A stretch of 64,000 nucleotides of DNA from Lumnitzera littorea. Taxonomy: Eukaryota; Streptophyta; Magnoliopsida; Myrtales; Combretaceae. Position 1 is the stretch's first letter. Each line of letters starts with the position of its first letter. The notes beneath the pieces are model-generated. The model worked only from the letters and a program-made list of their open reading frames with translations, did not search any database and was not told the DNA's origin. The position numbers were made by a program, and so were the translations under genes. The stretch lies in NCBI GenBank assembly GCA_024138015.1, contig JAMXBB010000001.1, forward strand, positions 135,865,188 through 135,929,187, in the 5' to 3' direction. Positions 23,859 to 37,385 of this stretch are shown piece after piece.

Positions 23859-26800
23859 GACACTTGGGAAACAGCAGTCGGTTTTTCTCTTGTACTGATG
23901 AATTATGCTCAGGAATGTGACAAGTTGAGATTTGACTCGACTAGCTTATTAGGCAGGTATTAAGTTGATCAGGCTTGTGGCATGAATGAGCTTAGCTTTA
24001 ATGACTCAAATTTGAAATAACTTAACAAGACTATTCCATTAAGTTCGAGTCAAGCTTGATGTGCAATTTTTTGTGTATTTGAATGTGAAAACATTTTGCA
24101 AGGATTTTTGTAGATATGTAGTAGTTTATTCTTTATGGATGCCAAATGTTATCTTAATAATCTCAGGAGGCTACATCTGCAGGCAACTTTTAGTGGTAAG
24201 TGGTGGTGGGATACCATAGCAGTGGCTGACTGTTAGTAGTGGTGGGTAAGGACTGTGAACAATGTTAGTAGAATGAAGAAAACGATTACCTCCATTGATA
24301 TTTTCCACAATGGGTTGAGTGCCGTTACAGGCCATTGGTTGTTACCTACTACCTCTGCTAAGAGTTATTAGTTATCACAACCTTATGTAATTCCGACATT
24401 CTGGAGCTTCTTTTATATATACATCGAAATATGCTAGGGACATTTAACAAAACAAAGACACTCTTTGATCAATAACGTAACTTGCACTGTTACAATCCTG
24501 GTATCTCGCACATGAAAAGGGGCAATTGTTTGTGCTTTTATTTCTGTATTCAGCAAGCTGAGAAGTTGTCTTAAATATGATGTGTTGCAGAAATTGTTCG
24601 AAATCTTTGTCTGGTCTTCAACGTGTCAAAAATTGTTTACTGCAATTGTTTCCAATGTACTTTGTACTTTAGCAATGATGGAAATTCGTATATATTTTTG
24701 GTTTGCTTTGGGGGATCATATGAGAAACACAAATGCATATATGACAGAAAAATAAGTTTTTCTGCTATCTAAAGCTTCAACCTTTTTCTTTGCACTCTAT
24801 GTTGCTCAGATCAATCAAAGCAATTGAACATCTCTCATCCACTAATTCGCATAATTTTACAATGATTTTCTTTGTATATATGTATACATTGAATGGTTTG
24901 ATTGGTTAATGGGACTCCAAGCATTGTTAGGTGCCTATTACAGATCTTTGAACTTTTCTATGATTTTTAACATGTGCAATTGGTGATTAGTTTGATTGAT
25001 TTCAGTGACTCAGCAATTGATTCTTTCCATCTTCTAGATGATTACGCTACCACCTTCTGATTCCTTTGACCTAATCAGAAATGTACGTATGGCTGTGTAT
25101 GGGCTGATTGTGTTGGGGCCTAGTCAGCATCTTTGGTACAATTCTATATCAAGATTCCTGTCCATGCGAGATATGGTGTCTACCATGAAGAAAATTTTCA
25201 TGGGACAAGCTATTTATGGACCATGCAATGTAACTTTTTTCTTCTCATACAATGCAGCTCTGCAGGGTAATTGTGCATTAACTTTTTATTATCTTTCTTA
25301 TGCTGTGATTAGGTGTTTCCCGATATTTTTTACTGGCAAATTTACTGTTAAAACTTGTTGGTAAATTTGTAATTACAATTGTTAATTCGTGTATCACTAT
25401 GCAAGAAGAGATTGCTCAATCCCAGGTTGAAACATACTATCTGTAAAATGGATTCAGATTGAGCTGATAGAAATGTTTTAGGCAAGTGCTTGTATGAATT
25501 TTACCATTGTGTTTTTTAAGGGCTTAATGTTGGAGCAAAATCCATAGGTACTTTGTACTTGGAGTCTTGGAGAAAGAAGAAGAGGTTCATAAATGTGTTT
25601 TGATGACAACACTACTTCCTACAAGCTTTTGACATTTGAAGCAGTTTATAATTAATATATATATTATTTTTATTGTGCTGAATGTTCTTGCCATTTGCTC
25701 TTTCTTCTTTTTAAGCTTCTTCTCATTTATACATTTCAGTTGTCTATTGTAATATTTTCAAGACTCACCTAATTAAAATAGTAATTTTTGGGCTTGTTAA
25801 GAGAGTGCTTAACCATCTTTTTGATTAGGGTTCGATTAAAGAGGGAACCTTATGATGTCCTTAGAGTTTAAGAATTTTATATTTTTGGATGCCATGGCAC
25901 TTCTCTTCCTGTTTTTCTACCCTGTACATATACCTGATATACCTGATACAGGTAGCAGTTATTTGTGTAACTGCATTGGCCTATTTTTACTCTTATTTTG
26001 ACGCATAAAATAATTGCATGATATTTACACTTGGTGATGTTAGACACACCAATGACATTAGATTATTTGAACCATAGCTTCTACAACACTAATACAATCA
26101 AGTGACGCATTGATCACAACCCTAAGAGACTTGCATACACGAATATCAGTCCTTCACAGCTTGCTCACACACGTGCACAAAGTGCAACTGAAACATGTTG
26201 AAACACATGACACTACTGATTACCTACTCCTGCTGCTTCTACTAGTCTATTGTTAACACCTTTACTGGTCTTCGGGGTTGGATTTCTTTCATCTTTCTAT
26301 AGGAGCTACCTGGCATTTTTTGTTGGAAGTTTTTTGTTCTTCAGATGAATAATTGGCCATGTTAGTTAAAGAACTGTTTTTATTTCAAGGAAAATTAAGG
26401 TGGGAAACCCACAACCGTGTAAGAGCTAAACGCTTAGAACACTTATGCATTTTGTAGAACAGGAGGGTTCAGGTGCTTCTTCGATTTGACTAAGGATACA
26501 ATTCTGTAGAATTTTCTTTGCTAAACTGCATCTGGAGAAGACAAATCAATATAACATCAACAGAAGCTTAGATAGTCATTATCTCAATGAGCATGAATTG
26601 CCCTGCTGTGACATTTAGAGATTCTTCTAATAAGCTTGGATAACATGCTTGATAGACTCTTATGCCTAGGTATTGTATGCCAAATGTGAGTTTGTGCCTA
26701 TGAGCTTAAATCATTGGAAATTGGAAAATATAAACAAATCCCTAAAGATTATAGCGGTTAGAGGCACACATTTTATTACTTACTATTACGGGGAGGAAAT

Positions 26801-27655
26801 TTGTTATCAATGTCTGTGTTTTTCACCAAGTAATTACCCACTTCTTAATTCTTTTTCTTCCCTCTAACTGACTCAGGTGAAACTGTTGACGAGATTTTTG
26901 TGAGACTAAAGCGAGATCTAATCCCAACGCTTAGAAATGGTCTTCTGTATTGGCCAGTTTGTGATTTTCTCACTTACAAATTTGTCCCTGTCCATTTACA
27001 GGTATGTTTTCTGAGTAGTTGACATGCTGGGAGAATTAGTTGTTAGGCTTTCTTTTAGAAACCTAAGTTTCGTTAATGAAAGAGTGATGTGCACCATGTT
27101 TTTTTTTTTTTCCATATGGAATCAAGTGCACTGAATTGTTGCAACGAATTCTGACAGTCCTACACAATACTGTGATATACTCAAAGGGAAAAGGGCCGTG
27201 CTTGATCAAGAAGATTGTAACTGAATCATACGCAAAATATCCTTGAGTTTTCACTGCACACTGTTCAAAAGACAATAAAGGAAAAAGAGGGATAAATCTT
27301 CACCCCACCCACCTTACCCGCCCAAACTCTTTCTCCCCACCCTCCATTCTAGCATTTTATTATTTGGATAAGTTTTATGATAAGTATTAAAACATAATCG
27401 ACTTGATTGTGGCAATTAATCTTTTGGTTACCTCAACCATTGGGTATCCCGATAGAACTACAAGGCTGATGGTGTCTTTAATTATTCTATCAGGAGTCAT
27501 TGAAATGAAAAATCAATGTCACCATGCAGATTTATATTGTTAGTTGATGTTCTTTTTGCTTCAATTTGCAGCCACTACTGAACAGCTCATTTTCTTACAT
27601 ATGGACAATTTATCTGACATATATGGCGAGCTTGCAAAAAACAAATGCTGATTAA
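23012..27655 (+). CDS. Mpv17/PMP22 family membrane protein
   Basis: The family comprises small integral proteins of peroxisomal, mitochondrial or plastid membranes; some are thought to form channels. Four exons (23012-23371, 25038-25266, 26877-27001, 27572-27655) join to 798 nt, 265 residues plus TAA, with GT-AG borders. Residues 1-80 are basic and Ser/Gln-rich with no clear membrane segment, resembling an organelle targeting peptide. The family core starts at NWYLGLLETRPLITKSVSSS and continues GLIVLGPSQHLWYN, KKIFMGQAIYGP and NGLLYWPVCDF. It ends SYIWTIYLTYMAS. The W-P-x-x-D-F signature near the C-terminus is intact. The ATG at 23012 is the first in an open frame that extends upstream without another ATG. 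Layout and motifs match Arabidopsis Mpv17/PMP22 proteins such as At2g14860. The target organelle is an inference. Confidence 0.92.
23769..23855 (+). repeat. Compound microsatellite (GT)n(CT)n(AT)n in intron 1
   Basis: Consecutive GT (23771-23788), CT (23795-23814) and AT (to 23855, with a short interruption) runs lie in the first intron of the Mpv17-family gene. A useful polymorphic marker locus but no coding role. Confidence 0.95.
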
Positions 27656-28533
27656 ATCTGGGTTGTTGATCGTTTATGAATCTTGGTCAAAGACTACTTC
27701 TACACATGCATGGAAAATAATGGCCATCACTCTTCAGTTTCTTTGACGGTTTGGCTGAGACAAAGAGCAGAGTTTTCATCTTGGGAAAACGATTAAAAAT
27801 CATCACCCCCAACACTGAGTCTTCTTTAAAGTTTCTTCTGCAAATTTTTGGTACTGATGGACCATTCACCAAAAATCGTGAGTTGATGAAAATTACATGA
27901 TTTCTCGATTTGTGATAACGTTATTATATTAAACATAAGATACAGATTGTTCAGGTCGAATTCTAAGCGATTCAATTCCTTATTTTTTGGGCCAGTAAGT
28001 GCTGACTGCTGGTGGATATTTCTGTCACTCAAATTAGCAAGTTTCTTTCAGTTAATTTTTTTTTTCTTTTTTAATTCCTCTTTCATGCCTTAGCTTGAAG
28101 AACCAGAGATTGGCCGCCTGTACTCATCTTTATATGAAGTCCAGTTTCTTCTTCACAATTGGCTCTTCGAGTTTTCTCTTTGGGCTGTTTTTTAAGGAGA
28201 GAATCAATGAATATCGAGTCCTTATTAACTTTCGGCTTCGGCTGTGAATTTGCTCTGATATTAGTACTCCTTGATGTGCCCTACACTTGATCACTTTTGG
28301 CAATGAGCAGTTGATTTTTGTTTTGATGGAAGCTCTTCATGGTTTGGTTCTCCCTAAGGCCTTTTCTTATCGCAGAAACTGATACTCGTTTCTTCCTTTT
28401 TCAATGCAAACGACATTGCGATAATGCAATCCTGGTAGGTCCGTAATGTACTGTACCGTTGTTGAGGTGATTCTTCTGTCTTGTGTTCAGAGAGCAAAGG
28501 TGAGAACCCTGGGGGAAGAAGATTAATTGCAGT
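27656..28533. other. 3' flank of the Mpv17-family gene
   Basis: Contains the presumed 3' UTR directly after the stop and then about 0.8 kb of unique-looking noncoding sequence up to the LINE target duplication. Minus-strand frames here (27687-28032) show no recognisable similarity. Confidence 0.5.
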
Positions 28534-28952
28534 TTTCCGTGATTCCTTTCTTTTTCTTTTTCTCTCTTTTTTTTTTTGGCCAAAGATAATCCATTAAGCT
28601 TCAAAAAAGTCGTTACAAACCAAATGGAATGAAGACAAAAAAACAACAATCAAAAACTAAAAAGCTCACAGTTGGGATGGGATGTTAATACACCAATTCA
28701 TAAGGCGCATCCCAAGCCTAAAGTGAAAGGCAACCCAATAACTACTCTATTGGTTGATCCAAAGGCAAAAGACAGGTTAGCATTGTCAAACAAACACAAC
28801 AATTCCTTTATATCATCAATGTGATCTAAATTCGATTAGGACAGACTAGGGATTGATTTTGTGATTGATTTAACTAAAGTCAGTGTGTCATACTCCACTT
28901 TAAGTCTCCTCCAGCCATGGTCATGTGCCAGTTGTAGACCCAATTTGATTGC

Positions 28953-30865
28953 TTAACACTCCATTGTTTCTGAGTTGAGACACTTTACTTTCTCTGTAAA
29001 ACCCCCTAAAATAGTCCCATGGCTGTCGTGCAATATCTTTGCTATCGCCAGTACTCTATCTCTCTTTGACCATGACCTGTTGACATTAAGCTTTGCCATA
29101 TCAACCAATGGGGGGCTCCATAGAACATTTGCATTCATCTGCTCATCTTCGCTTCTTCTTCCTTCAAACCTAATCTTGCCATAAAACCTTAAATCGACTG
29201 AGAACATCCTTTGGCTTGGGTTCATCTCATTTAAACACTACTTGACCCCTCTCTTTCCATATGATCAAGCAAATTAGTGCCATCTTTTCTTCTAAGTTAG
29301 ATCTAGTTTACTTGTCGCAACCATCTAGTTTTTATGTGAACCATGACCACAGATCTCTTACCAATTTAGCTTCTAATCTCCAATCTAATGTGCCAAACCA
29401 CACTCTTTTGACCCACAAGTAAAGGATGAGTCATTCTCCACTGTTTATGGTTCTCCATAGAATGAGCAATTAAGGTTAGTTATAATGTGCTAGTAGTTCG
29501 CCATGATAGGTAAAGCCTTCCTAATCGCCCTTCAAAGAAAGTGTTTAATCTTTAGTTAAGTGTTAATCTACTACAGTTGTTTCTAATTGTGCTCCAAGAG
29601 GGCACTTGATGCCAAAGGTCTCTCTACTCCTACAATCCTCTTTTGCTCAATCAAGAAGTAGTAGACTAATTTAACCGAACAAATGCCATCCTTGGAAAAA
29701 AGCTACACCAAAGATTCTTCTTTATTACACAAAGGTAATGGTATGGCTCAGATTGCTCTTTGTTCATCTAGGGTTAGAAGGTGTTTGATATTATTGAGAT
29801 TCCATGTATTGCTATCTTGATTGATTATATCTTTCACTTTTGTAGTAGGGAGTGCTGTCATGTCTTGTTTATGTAATCGAAACTCCAGCAGCCTAAGTAT
29901 CCATCTATCTCTCTAGACATCAATATTATTCCCATTCCCTACACTCCATATCATTCCTTTCAGTAGCACATCCCTCCCTTCTAGGATACTAGACTAAGCT
30001 TATGAAGCTCGACCTCATTTAGAAGCTATGAGGAAATCATCCTCTACAAAGTATAAACCTTTCATAAATTGAGCCTACAAGTTATTAGGTTGAGAAACTA
30101 TCTTCCCTACTAGCTTAGCTAAAAGGGATAGATTGAACAACCGAAGATCCTTAAACCCCATTCCCTCTCTTGCTTTTGGGTTGGAGAGCTCACTCCATCC
30201 CTCCTAATGAATCTTGCTTTCCTCTCCTTTTTGTCCTTAGTAGAATTTAGATACTAAGCTGTTAACTTTAGAGCACCACCGTTTAGGGAACTCAAAACAA
30301 GCCACTCAGTACATTAGAATTGCACTTGCCATTGACTTAATTAAAACTTCTCTACCCGCTGGGATTAGCATGTTCTGTTTCCATCCTTGGAGCTTGGCTA
30401 AGATCTTGTCCTTAACAAACTTTAAAGCTTTTGTTTTTGATCTCTCCTAAATCATAGGTAACCTTAGATATTTCTCTAGGTTGTTCGAATGTTGAATCTT
30501 AATTGTTGAAGCTAATCTCCTCCTTGTCTAGATTGGCATGTTCGGACTAAAAAACAAAGAAGATTTATTAAATTTAATCTCCTAGCCTGTCGCCTCATAG
30601 TAATCTACCAATAGGGTCTTTAGCACACTTAAGTTCCTCTCACTTGCTTCCAGAAAGAATAGAGAATCATCAGCAAAAAATAGATGCGAGATTTTTAGGT
30701 AATTCCTCTTCAGTTTAACTCCTTTCAATAGTCCTTGATTTGCATTATAACTTAGTCCCCTTTAGAGTATATCTGCAACAAGAATAAATAAAGGTGACAA
30801 AGGATCCCTTTGACAGAGTCTTCTTGTTGGCTTTACCATTCTTATACATTTCCTATTTAGTATGA
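28953..30865 (-). pseudogene. LINE ORF2, rest of reverse transcriptase, zinc finger and RNase H-like domain
   Basis: After the LTR insertion the minus strand resumes with RMVKPTRRLCQRDPLSPLFI and the catalytic box FADD at 30666-30677. Then come the thumb and the zf-RVT-type region (about 30450-29400) and an RNase H-like frame at 28953-29225 with WSPPLVDMAKLNVNRSWSK. Stops and frameshifts are scattered throughout. The plus-strand frame 28975-29184 is only its shadow. Confidence 0.8.
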
Positions 30866-32227
30866 TGATGTAGGCAAGTGTACCTATCGGTTATAATATA
30901 GCGAATATAAGTCCGAATGTTGATCTCATAGGGACTAGTATGATTACTAATATTTACTAGATCTTTATTATTCAACCGGCAAATTAAATTATAAGGAATT
31001 TAAAGAAGTAAATCTAAATTATTGCTAAAACTAATTTAAATATTAACTAAGATGCAATTTAAGAATTAATAAGAAAGCAATTCAATTAATTCAATATTTA
31101 ATGTTGTACTTAGATCTTATTTCTCCTAAATCTAACACGTAATTTTCTTAAAGATAATCTAATTTATTCTTTAATTTTTCTTGATTGGGAGAATTCTCTA
31201 CTAAAGCTAACTACTTTCTCAAGTCAATTAACCTTAACCCTAGAACCACTAATTACAATCTCTTCTCAATAATATGACCTAAGATTGCATTATTGAATAA
31301 TGAATTCTCTAGGCTTTAATTCAAAAATTCCGAAAGAATCTTGTAAATTATCTCTAATCTTGTAACAATTCTTATCAACTATGCTTAAATCTAATCCTCT
31401 AAGAAATCTCTCGATTTTCTTATAAATTATCAAACTTTAGATTATTACTTGCGGAAATAATAACCTAAATCATGAAGCATATATAGTTGAATCAAGAAAT
31501 TAATAAAGGACTAAATTAATCAAGCAATTATAGTATCACATAAATAAATCTAGGTTCCACAAAACCTAGATACCAAAGTATTATTCTCTATATATTGCAA
31601 AATAGGAATCTAAAAACAAAGTACAGAAAATAATAAAAAGAATCATCATGAAATCCAAACAAAATCAAATCTTGAAATCTTTTTCTCCTCACTTTCTTGG
31701 TAGTTCATGGCTTAAAAAACCTCCCTCAAAGTCATGTCAAAAAGTTTTCTTTAATAAACCTTAATAAGGCTTTATATATGAAGAATTAAAAAAAAAAAGT
31801 TGGTTAGAAAAGACATGACTGGGGATATGACCGTGTCTTTTGGTCATGTCCTTTATTATGCTTCAGTTTGTCTTTTTTAAAAAAAAAAAAAAAAAAAAAA
31901 TTGGAAATGATATGATTGATGACATGATCTTGTCTTTTGGTCGTATTCTAGGCTGCAAGAGTAGAAAATTAGCTGCAAATTTGCCTAGAAATGACATAGT
32001 TGTGTCATGGGGCTGTATTGATTTTCAAACCTTTATAACTTGCTCATTTTTACTCTGATTTGAGTGAACTTTCTTTCTATCTTCTTATTTTCTTGTGTGG
32101 ATTGTTTTAAAACCTAAAACACAAAATTTTACTTAATTAAATATTATTATCTAGAAATAAACTCAAAAATAAAAGAAAATTATTAAAAATCACTAAATAA
32201 AATATATGCAATTAAGAACTTATTACA
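30866..32227 (-). mobile_element. Solo LTR (family A) inserted in the LINE
   Basis: On the minus strand it begins TGTAATAAGTTC and ends GGTACACTTGCCTACATCA, 1362 bp. It is homologous to the solo LTR at 53486-54781: shared GAGTAAAATTTTG, CACTCAAWTCRGAGT, TAGGAGAAATAA and TATAGCRRATRTRAGTCCGA on one strand or the other. No internal retrotransposon sequence is attached, so it is a solo LTR or an LTR-only copy. Target duplication is not clean (TCAT-like on both sides). It contains an A-run at 31880-31901. Confidence 0.7.
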
Positions 32228-34200
32228 TGACATTATATTCAACCGTTGAGATGCACTCTATTATCCATTTGACCCATTTAACATCCATGCCTAATTTCAG
32301 TAGGATTGCTTCTAAAAAGTCTGATTCCACCCAGTCATATGCTTTGTTCATATAAATCTTTAGGGCATAGCTATGATTTCCCCCCCTCTTCCTATTCTTG
32401 AGTGAGTGGAACATCTCATGAGCTATTAGTATATTATCATGAATCATACGACTTGAGATGAAAACACTTTGATTCTTAGTTACAAAATCATTTAGGAATG
32501 GCTTTAAATGGTTAACTAGGACTTAGGAAATTATTTTATATATGAAATTACATAAACTAATGGGATAAAACTGAGTGATGGACTTAGGATTGGGGATCTT
32601 AAGGATTAGAATCAAATTAGTCCTATTTAAGGAGTGTGGGGACTTACTTATGACAAAGAAGCATTTGACTGCATCCACTATGGTATACCTAATAGTGCCC
32701 CAATAGCTTTGATAAAAGATCCCTAAAAAACCATCTATGCTCGATACTTTAAGTCATCCTAATTGAAATACAACTTGCTTGATTTCTTCTCCAGCTACTT
32801 CTTCACAGAGTTACTGGTTTTGAATATTCGAGAAAATCGGTGGTACTTGGTTGAGACAACTCCTCCACTCTCTTTCATTATTACTTTGGAATAACTTTCT
32901 GTAAAAATTGACACATGCCTTTCCAATTGCTCTTTCATTTTGCAGCTACACTCCTCTTTTATCTTTTATCTTTAGCACTTTGTTTTTCTGCTTTATAATA
33001 GTCGTGGAGTGGTGAAAAAAATGTTATATTTTTATCCCCATAGTTTAGCCATTTAACCGGTGACCTTTGATGCTAGTACCTCTCCCATCTACTCCATAAC
33101 TCTTCTTATTGTTCCAAAATCTCCTCTTCATCTTCATTATTTTAAGTAACATCCAAATTTTGATTTTCACTCAACTTTCTCATTAATTTCTCTATTTCCA
33201 CTCAACAATTTGGCATTGTGATTTTGCTCTACTTTGTTAACGTTTTGCTGCAATTGTCAAGAGTATGTAGTAGAGTGTTTAAACTACCTTCTCTATGTTG
33301 AGTCTTGTAGTTTTTGATCACTAATTCACAATCTTGGAACTCATGCCATAAGTTTTCGAATGTGAATCTTTTTAGGCCTTTACTATTGTAGCCATCAGTA
33401 TTTAATATTAATGTAACATGATCTAATCTAACCGTTGGACAATGTTCTATTTGAGTGTTTGGAAACATTCCTCTCTAATCCACATTTGCAAACCTTCTAT
33501 CAATGTGCTCTTTGATTAGGCCTCTTTTATATCTCTTGTTTAACCAAGTAAAGCATTGCCGCACAAAGCTAAGATCTTGTGGATTTGCTTCAAAAACCAT
33601 ATTTCTAAATTCCTCTATTTGTCTTCGACTACGTTCCCTTCCTCTACTCTTTTCAAATTGGTTAAGTATCTCATTATAGTTCCCTATGCAAAGTCATGGT
33701 CCATTGAAATGATGAGAGCATTGAATGATATCTCTCCAAAGAATTTTCTTTTCATTGAAATTTGACGATGCATAGATCCAAAAAATATAAGCTAAGAAAG
33801 AGCCATCATTATTTCGCACTTTGAAAATGATCCAGTGCTTTTTTACTTCCACTAGTTGGATTCTTACATCATTTGTCCACCAAAGGGCTAAACTTGCTAA
33901 GAGCCCCTCTGGGGGCACATAAAAAGGCATTAGGGTATCGATGCCTATTTCTTATTCTATCCACAAAATTTATAGGGTTTTTTTGTTTCCATAAGAAAGA
34001 TAATTGCTGGATTATGTTTATTTAGTAATCAAGATAAGTTTTGAATTGTCAAGAATCGACTAATTCCTTGACAATATCAACTCATAAGCGTCATGGCCCT
34101 TGTATGGCTATTGAAGGCTAGCTACTGCCGACTTGGTTCGGTGTTATTTTTGCCATTTTAACTTCAACTTCCACTAAGGCATTTTGTTCTAGACTTCCTT
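32228..34200 (-). pseudogene. LINE ORF2, endonuclease and start of reverse transcriptase
   Basis: Minus-strand frame 33694-33930 (PPEGLLASLALWWTNDVRIQ) is the AP-endonuclease part. Frame 33229-33468 continues it (DHVTLILNTDG). Frame 32223-32447 is the reverse-transcriptase N-terminal part, with DNILIAHEMFHSLKNRK and KIYMNKAYDWVE, where the conserved Asp of the usual KxDMxKAYD pattern has become Tyr. The frame is cut after EYNV by the LTR inserted at 30866-32227. Confidence 0.8.
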
Positions 34201-34255
34201 TTATGTTTCGAACTCTAGGCTTTCACCCCTTCTTTTGTTTTGGTTTGTTGTCACT

Positions 34256-35660
34256 TTATCCCATGTTAAAGCTACTCTTAAGCTCCAAATTGAATGGTTT
34301 ATCATCAATCCAAAGTTTCTTTGCTTCCTTAATCATAAGCTCCTCTCTACCCCTTTTAAGATTAAGCTTGCACAAAGCTTCTACCATTGATCTTACTAGA
34401 GTTGTTGTGGCATTGTTAACTTTTGCATTTTCTAATGGTGTTTCAGGTTCAATTGCTAATTCGTCTAGAGGAAATTCAACATAATATATGGATGGTGATC
34501 TTTGCACATTAAGGCGTATAATGGGCATTGTAGGTGTTTGTGGGTGTTGTAGAAGAAGCTAGGTGATTGGGGCTTTTGAGGGTGAAGACACTAAGTCTCT
34601 ATTTGTGTTTGGGGGTTGAAAGATTGGAATAGGTTCCAAGGTCAAAAATGTTTAAGGAGGTTGATGGATGGTCTGTTGGTTATTGATGTTACAAGGGGAA
34701 TCATGGCTGGGATGTAGGTCAGAGGAGCTTAAAATAGTAAGGGTTGGAGACTCACTGTTATCGATTGATGCAAGAGAAGGTAGGGGACCATCATAATTGA
34801 TTTTCTTTGAGCTATGTACAGCTTGCTTTTGGTGTGGAGCTGAGACTTATTCTAGGTTTACCTTCTTATTTTTCCAATCTAAATTTAGGTCTCTTCTAAC
34901 ACTCCCTCTTGTACTTGACCAAAATCCATATCTCACTGTTGGGCCTCTCAAAGTAGGATCGTAAGTCTCAATTGTGCTTGATCTTTGTTTGTAAAATTTG
35001 GCCAAGTGACCCAACTTCCCACATACAGAGCAAAAGTTCAACAACTTTTCATATTTGAAATATATTTTATATTTATTTCCTCCTTCTCTACTAATCCACG
35101 TTTCTTTCTTAAGTGGTTTTGTCACATCGATTTTGACTATAACCCTTAGGAAGGCTTTGCGGATTCTATTTATGTTCTTCATTGGCTCTTGGTTGATTAA
35201 ACTACCCAATTGTCCACTAATAATTCGAGCATTTTTATCTAACATTTAGTCTAGTTTCAAGCCATGGATTTGGACCTAAAATGGGACTTCGTTTAGGTCC
35301 ACTTTCTCCATATTAAGCTCTCCTTTCCAACATTTCATCACAAAGGTATGCCTTAGGACTGACCAAAGGCCTTCTTTCACTACCGTTTTTATCATCTTTG
35401 AGCTACTGAAGGAGACTAGAAATTTATTAAATCTTGCTGGGTCAAAGGTGACTTCAACGTAATCTTCCTACGCTTTCCTCAAAATACTCATTACAACTGC
35501 TTTATCTATAGGTTTATCTGCTACTACTCTTCCTACTGCTAGAATTCATCCTCCTCTATATTTTTTGCTGTAGCATCCAAGAGTACGCTTTCCTCTACAT
35601 CGAGCATTTGCTTTTGGGGCACTAACGGGTTTTTGCCTTTGTCAAGGGTAACCATAGTTA
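34256..35660 (-). pseudogene. LINE ORF1 (gag-like) with broken zinc knuckle
   Basis: Minus-strand frames include 34847-35245 (132 codons) and 34256-34528, with related sequence up to about 35660. The first carries CSVCGKLGHLAKFY (34991-35032), a CX2CX4HX4C knuckle whose last Cys is now Tyr. Upstream text such as FNKFLVSFSSSKMIKTVVKE resembles the DUF4283 domain common in plant L1 ORF1. It would bind element RNA. Stops near 35270 and 34845 break the frame. Confidence 0.75.
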
Positions 35661-36382
35661 AAACCTGGTAGAGAACTCCACAAGTTAGTGGACAAGCAAA
35701 TTACTGACGCAAATCACAATAATCGCAAGATTATGAAAGCAATAGAATAAGCCTAGGACAACTACTAAAACCTCAAGTTGTAAATAGGAAAGGTTACTGA
35801 ACTAGGTAGACAGATACAACAAAGAGAGGGTTTATTGATAAAGCTACAAAGGGTAGAAAGAGAGTAACAGCCACTTGGTGCGGGTAGGGATATTCAACAA
35901 GGTAAAATAGACAACCACTACTAGAAAGAAGATTGTTACTTGAGTTTCAGTGTTGCTCAATGGTATGATTCACAGATTCAACAAAAAGCTCAGAGGATTA
36001 AAGTAATGAAACTGATTGTGACAATAATACTCAATATCTACTATTCTGTAGTTCTCCTTAAGGTCTGATTTGCTAATTTTTTGAATATTTAATTTTTTTT
36101 TTTTTGTTTTATCTAATCGAAGAAAACGGCTGGGAAGGAAATAAGCTGTAAAGGATGATATGCTAGGGTTTTGTGCACGATGAAAAATTTTGTGGGTAGA
36201 CTAAATCTGCAGGCAAAAGTGATAAATGCAAAAGAGATGATGGACGATGCAATGTAAAACGTGAAAAGGACAAATTATCCTAACGACCAACGTTTCACGC
36301 TCCCACTACGGAGAGAAAATCTCTCTCTAAAACAAGAGAGAGAGGTACTTCCTCCTTTTACTTAATTTCTGTAATTCCTTTC

Positions 36383-36777
36383 ACATATTATCATTCGTTA
36401 TCTTTTAGGACAATTGTATGTACACCCTCAAAACAAATTGGATGGGTTTAACAAGACTCTTCAAATTCGCCTCGATAATCTTTTAAAATGTGCACCTAAC
36501 TCCAAAATCAGTCTGCTATTTATTGGTTTTTGATGATGGTTCTGGGAGTGTAGAAACAGTTGGGGAGTAATTAGTTAGTAAGTGTATAATTTTCAAGTTT
36601 CTGAGTTATTGAAGATATTTTAGAAGTTTAAAGTATTCATACCTACATCAATAATTTTGGCATTGCTTTTTGCCTATATTTATTTAATTATTTATTTTTC
36701 TTTTTACTAACCCGGTTCATTCATCCATTAAGAAAGGAAATATTTCTTCTTAATTAATGTTTATCTCATGTATTCGA
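36383..36777. other. Spacer between LINE and tandem repeat
   Basis: Noncoding AT-rich sequence. Nothing recognised. Confidence 0.5.
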
Positions 36778-37385
36778 ATTAGTGATATACACATTTTGCA
36801 CACAACCCAGACATTACTAGCACAATAACTTGTTGAGAGGGATGAAGCCCTTAGATTTTTGAGAAAAAGGAGGGTTTGATCCTTATGAGTAAACTATTTC
36901 TTAAAATAACATCGTGTTTAAATTAATTACAAAAATATAGTAGTAAAATTACATTCAAATTAGTGATATACACATTTTACATGCAACCGAGACATCACTG
37001 GCACAACAGCTTGTCGAGAGGGATGAAGCCCTTAGATTTTTGAGAAAATGGAGGGTTTGATCCTTATGGGTAAATTATTTCTTAAAGAAGCATCGTGTTT
37101 AAATTATTTACGAAAATATAATAGTAAAATTACATTTAAATTAATGATATACATATTTTGCATGCAACCGAGACATCACTAGCACAATAGCTTGACGAGA
37201 GGGATGAAGCCCTTAGATTTTTGAGAAGAAGGAGGGTTTGATGTTTATGGATAAACTATTTCTTAAAGAAGTATCGTGTTTAGATTAATTATGAAAATAT
37301 AGTAGTAAAATTACATTCAAATTAGTGATATACACATTTTGCACACAACTGAGACATCACTAGCACAATAGCTTAAACACGATGT
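36778..37385 (+). repeat. 181-bp tandem repeat, about 3.4 copies
   Basis: AGTGATATACACATTTT-type units start at 36781, 36962, 37143 and 37324, giving an exact 181-bp period. Each unit carries GAGACATCACTAGCACAATA and GAGAGGGATGAAGCCCTTAG. The last copy is cut after about 60 bp. Units are roughly 90 percent alike by eye. Confidence 0.93.

Larger units (their letters stand above)
28534..36382 (-). mobile_element. Full-length L1-type LINE, decayed, with 17-bp target duplication
   Basis: A minus-strand non-LTR retrotransposon. The body runs from about 36365 to an A-rich tail at 28551-28578 (T-run on the plus strand). It is flanked by GAAAGGAATYACRGAAA on the minus strand: 36366-36382 and 28534-28550, 15 of 17 identical. 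Without the 1362-bp inserted LTR the body is about 6.45 kb, a normal full-length plant L1. Order on the minus strand: pyrimidine-rich 5' UTR with TCTCTCTCTTGTTTTAGAGA, gag-like ORF1, endonuclease, reverse transcriptase, zinc finger, RNase H-like domain. Many stops show it is dead. Confidence 0.88.

Noticed and set aside
28975..29184. 69-codon plus-strand frame
   Set aside because: Shadow of the LINE RNase H-like domain on the minus strand.
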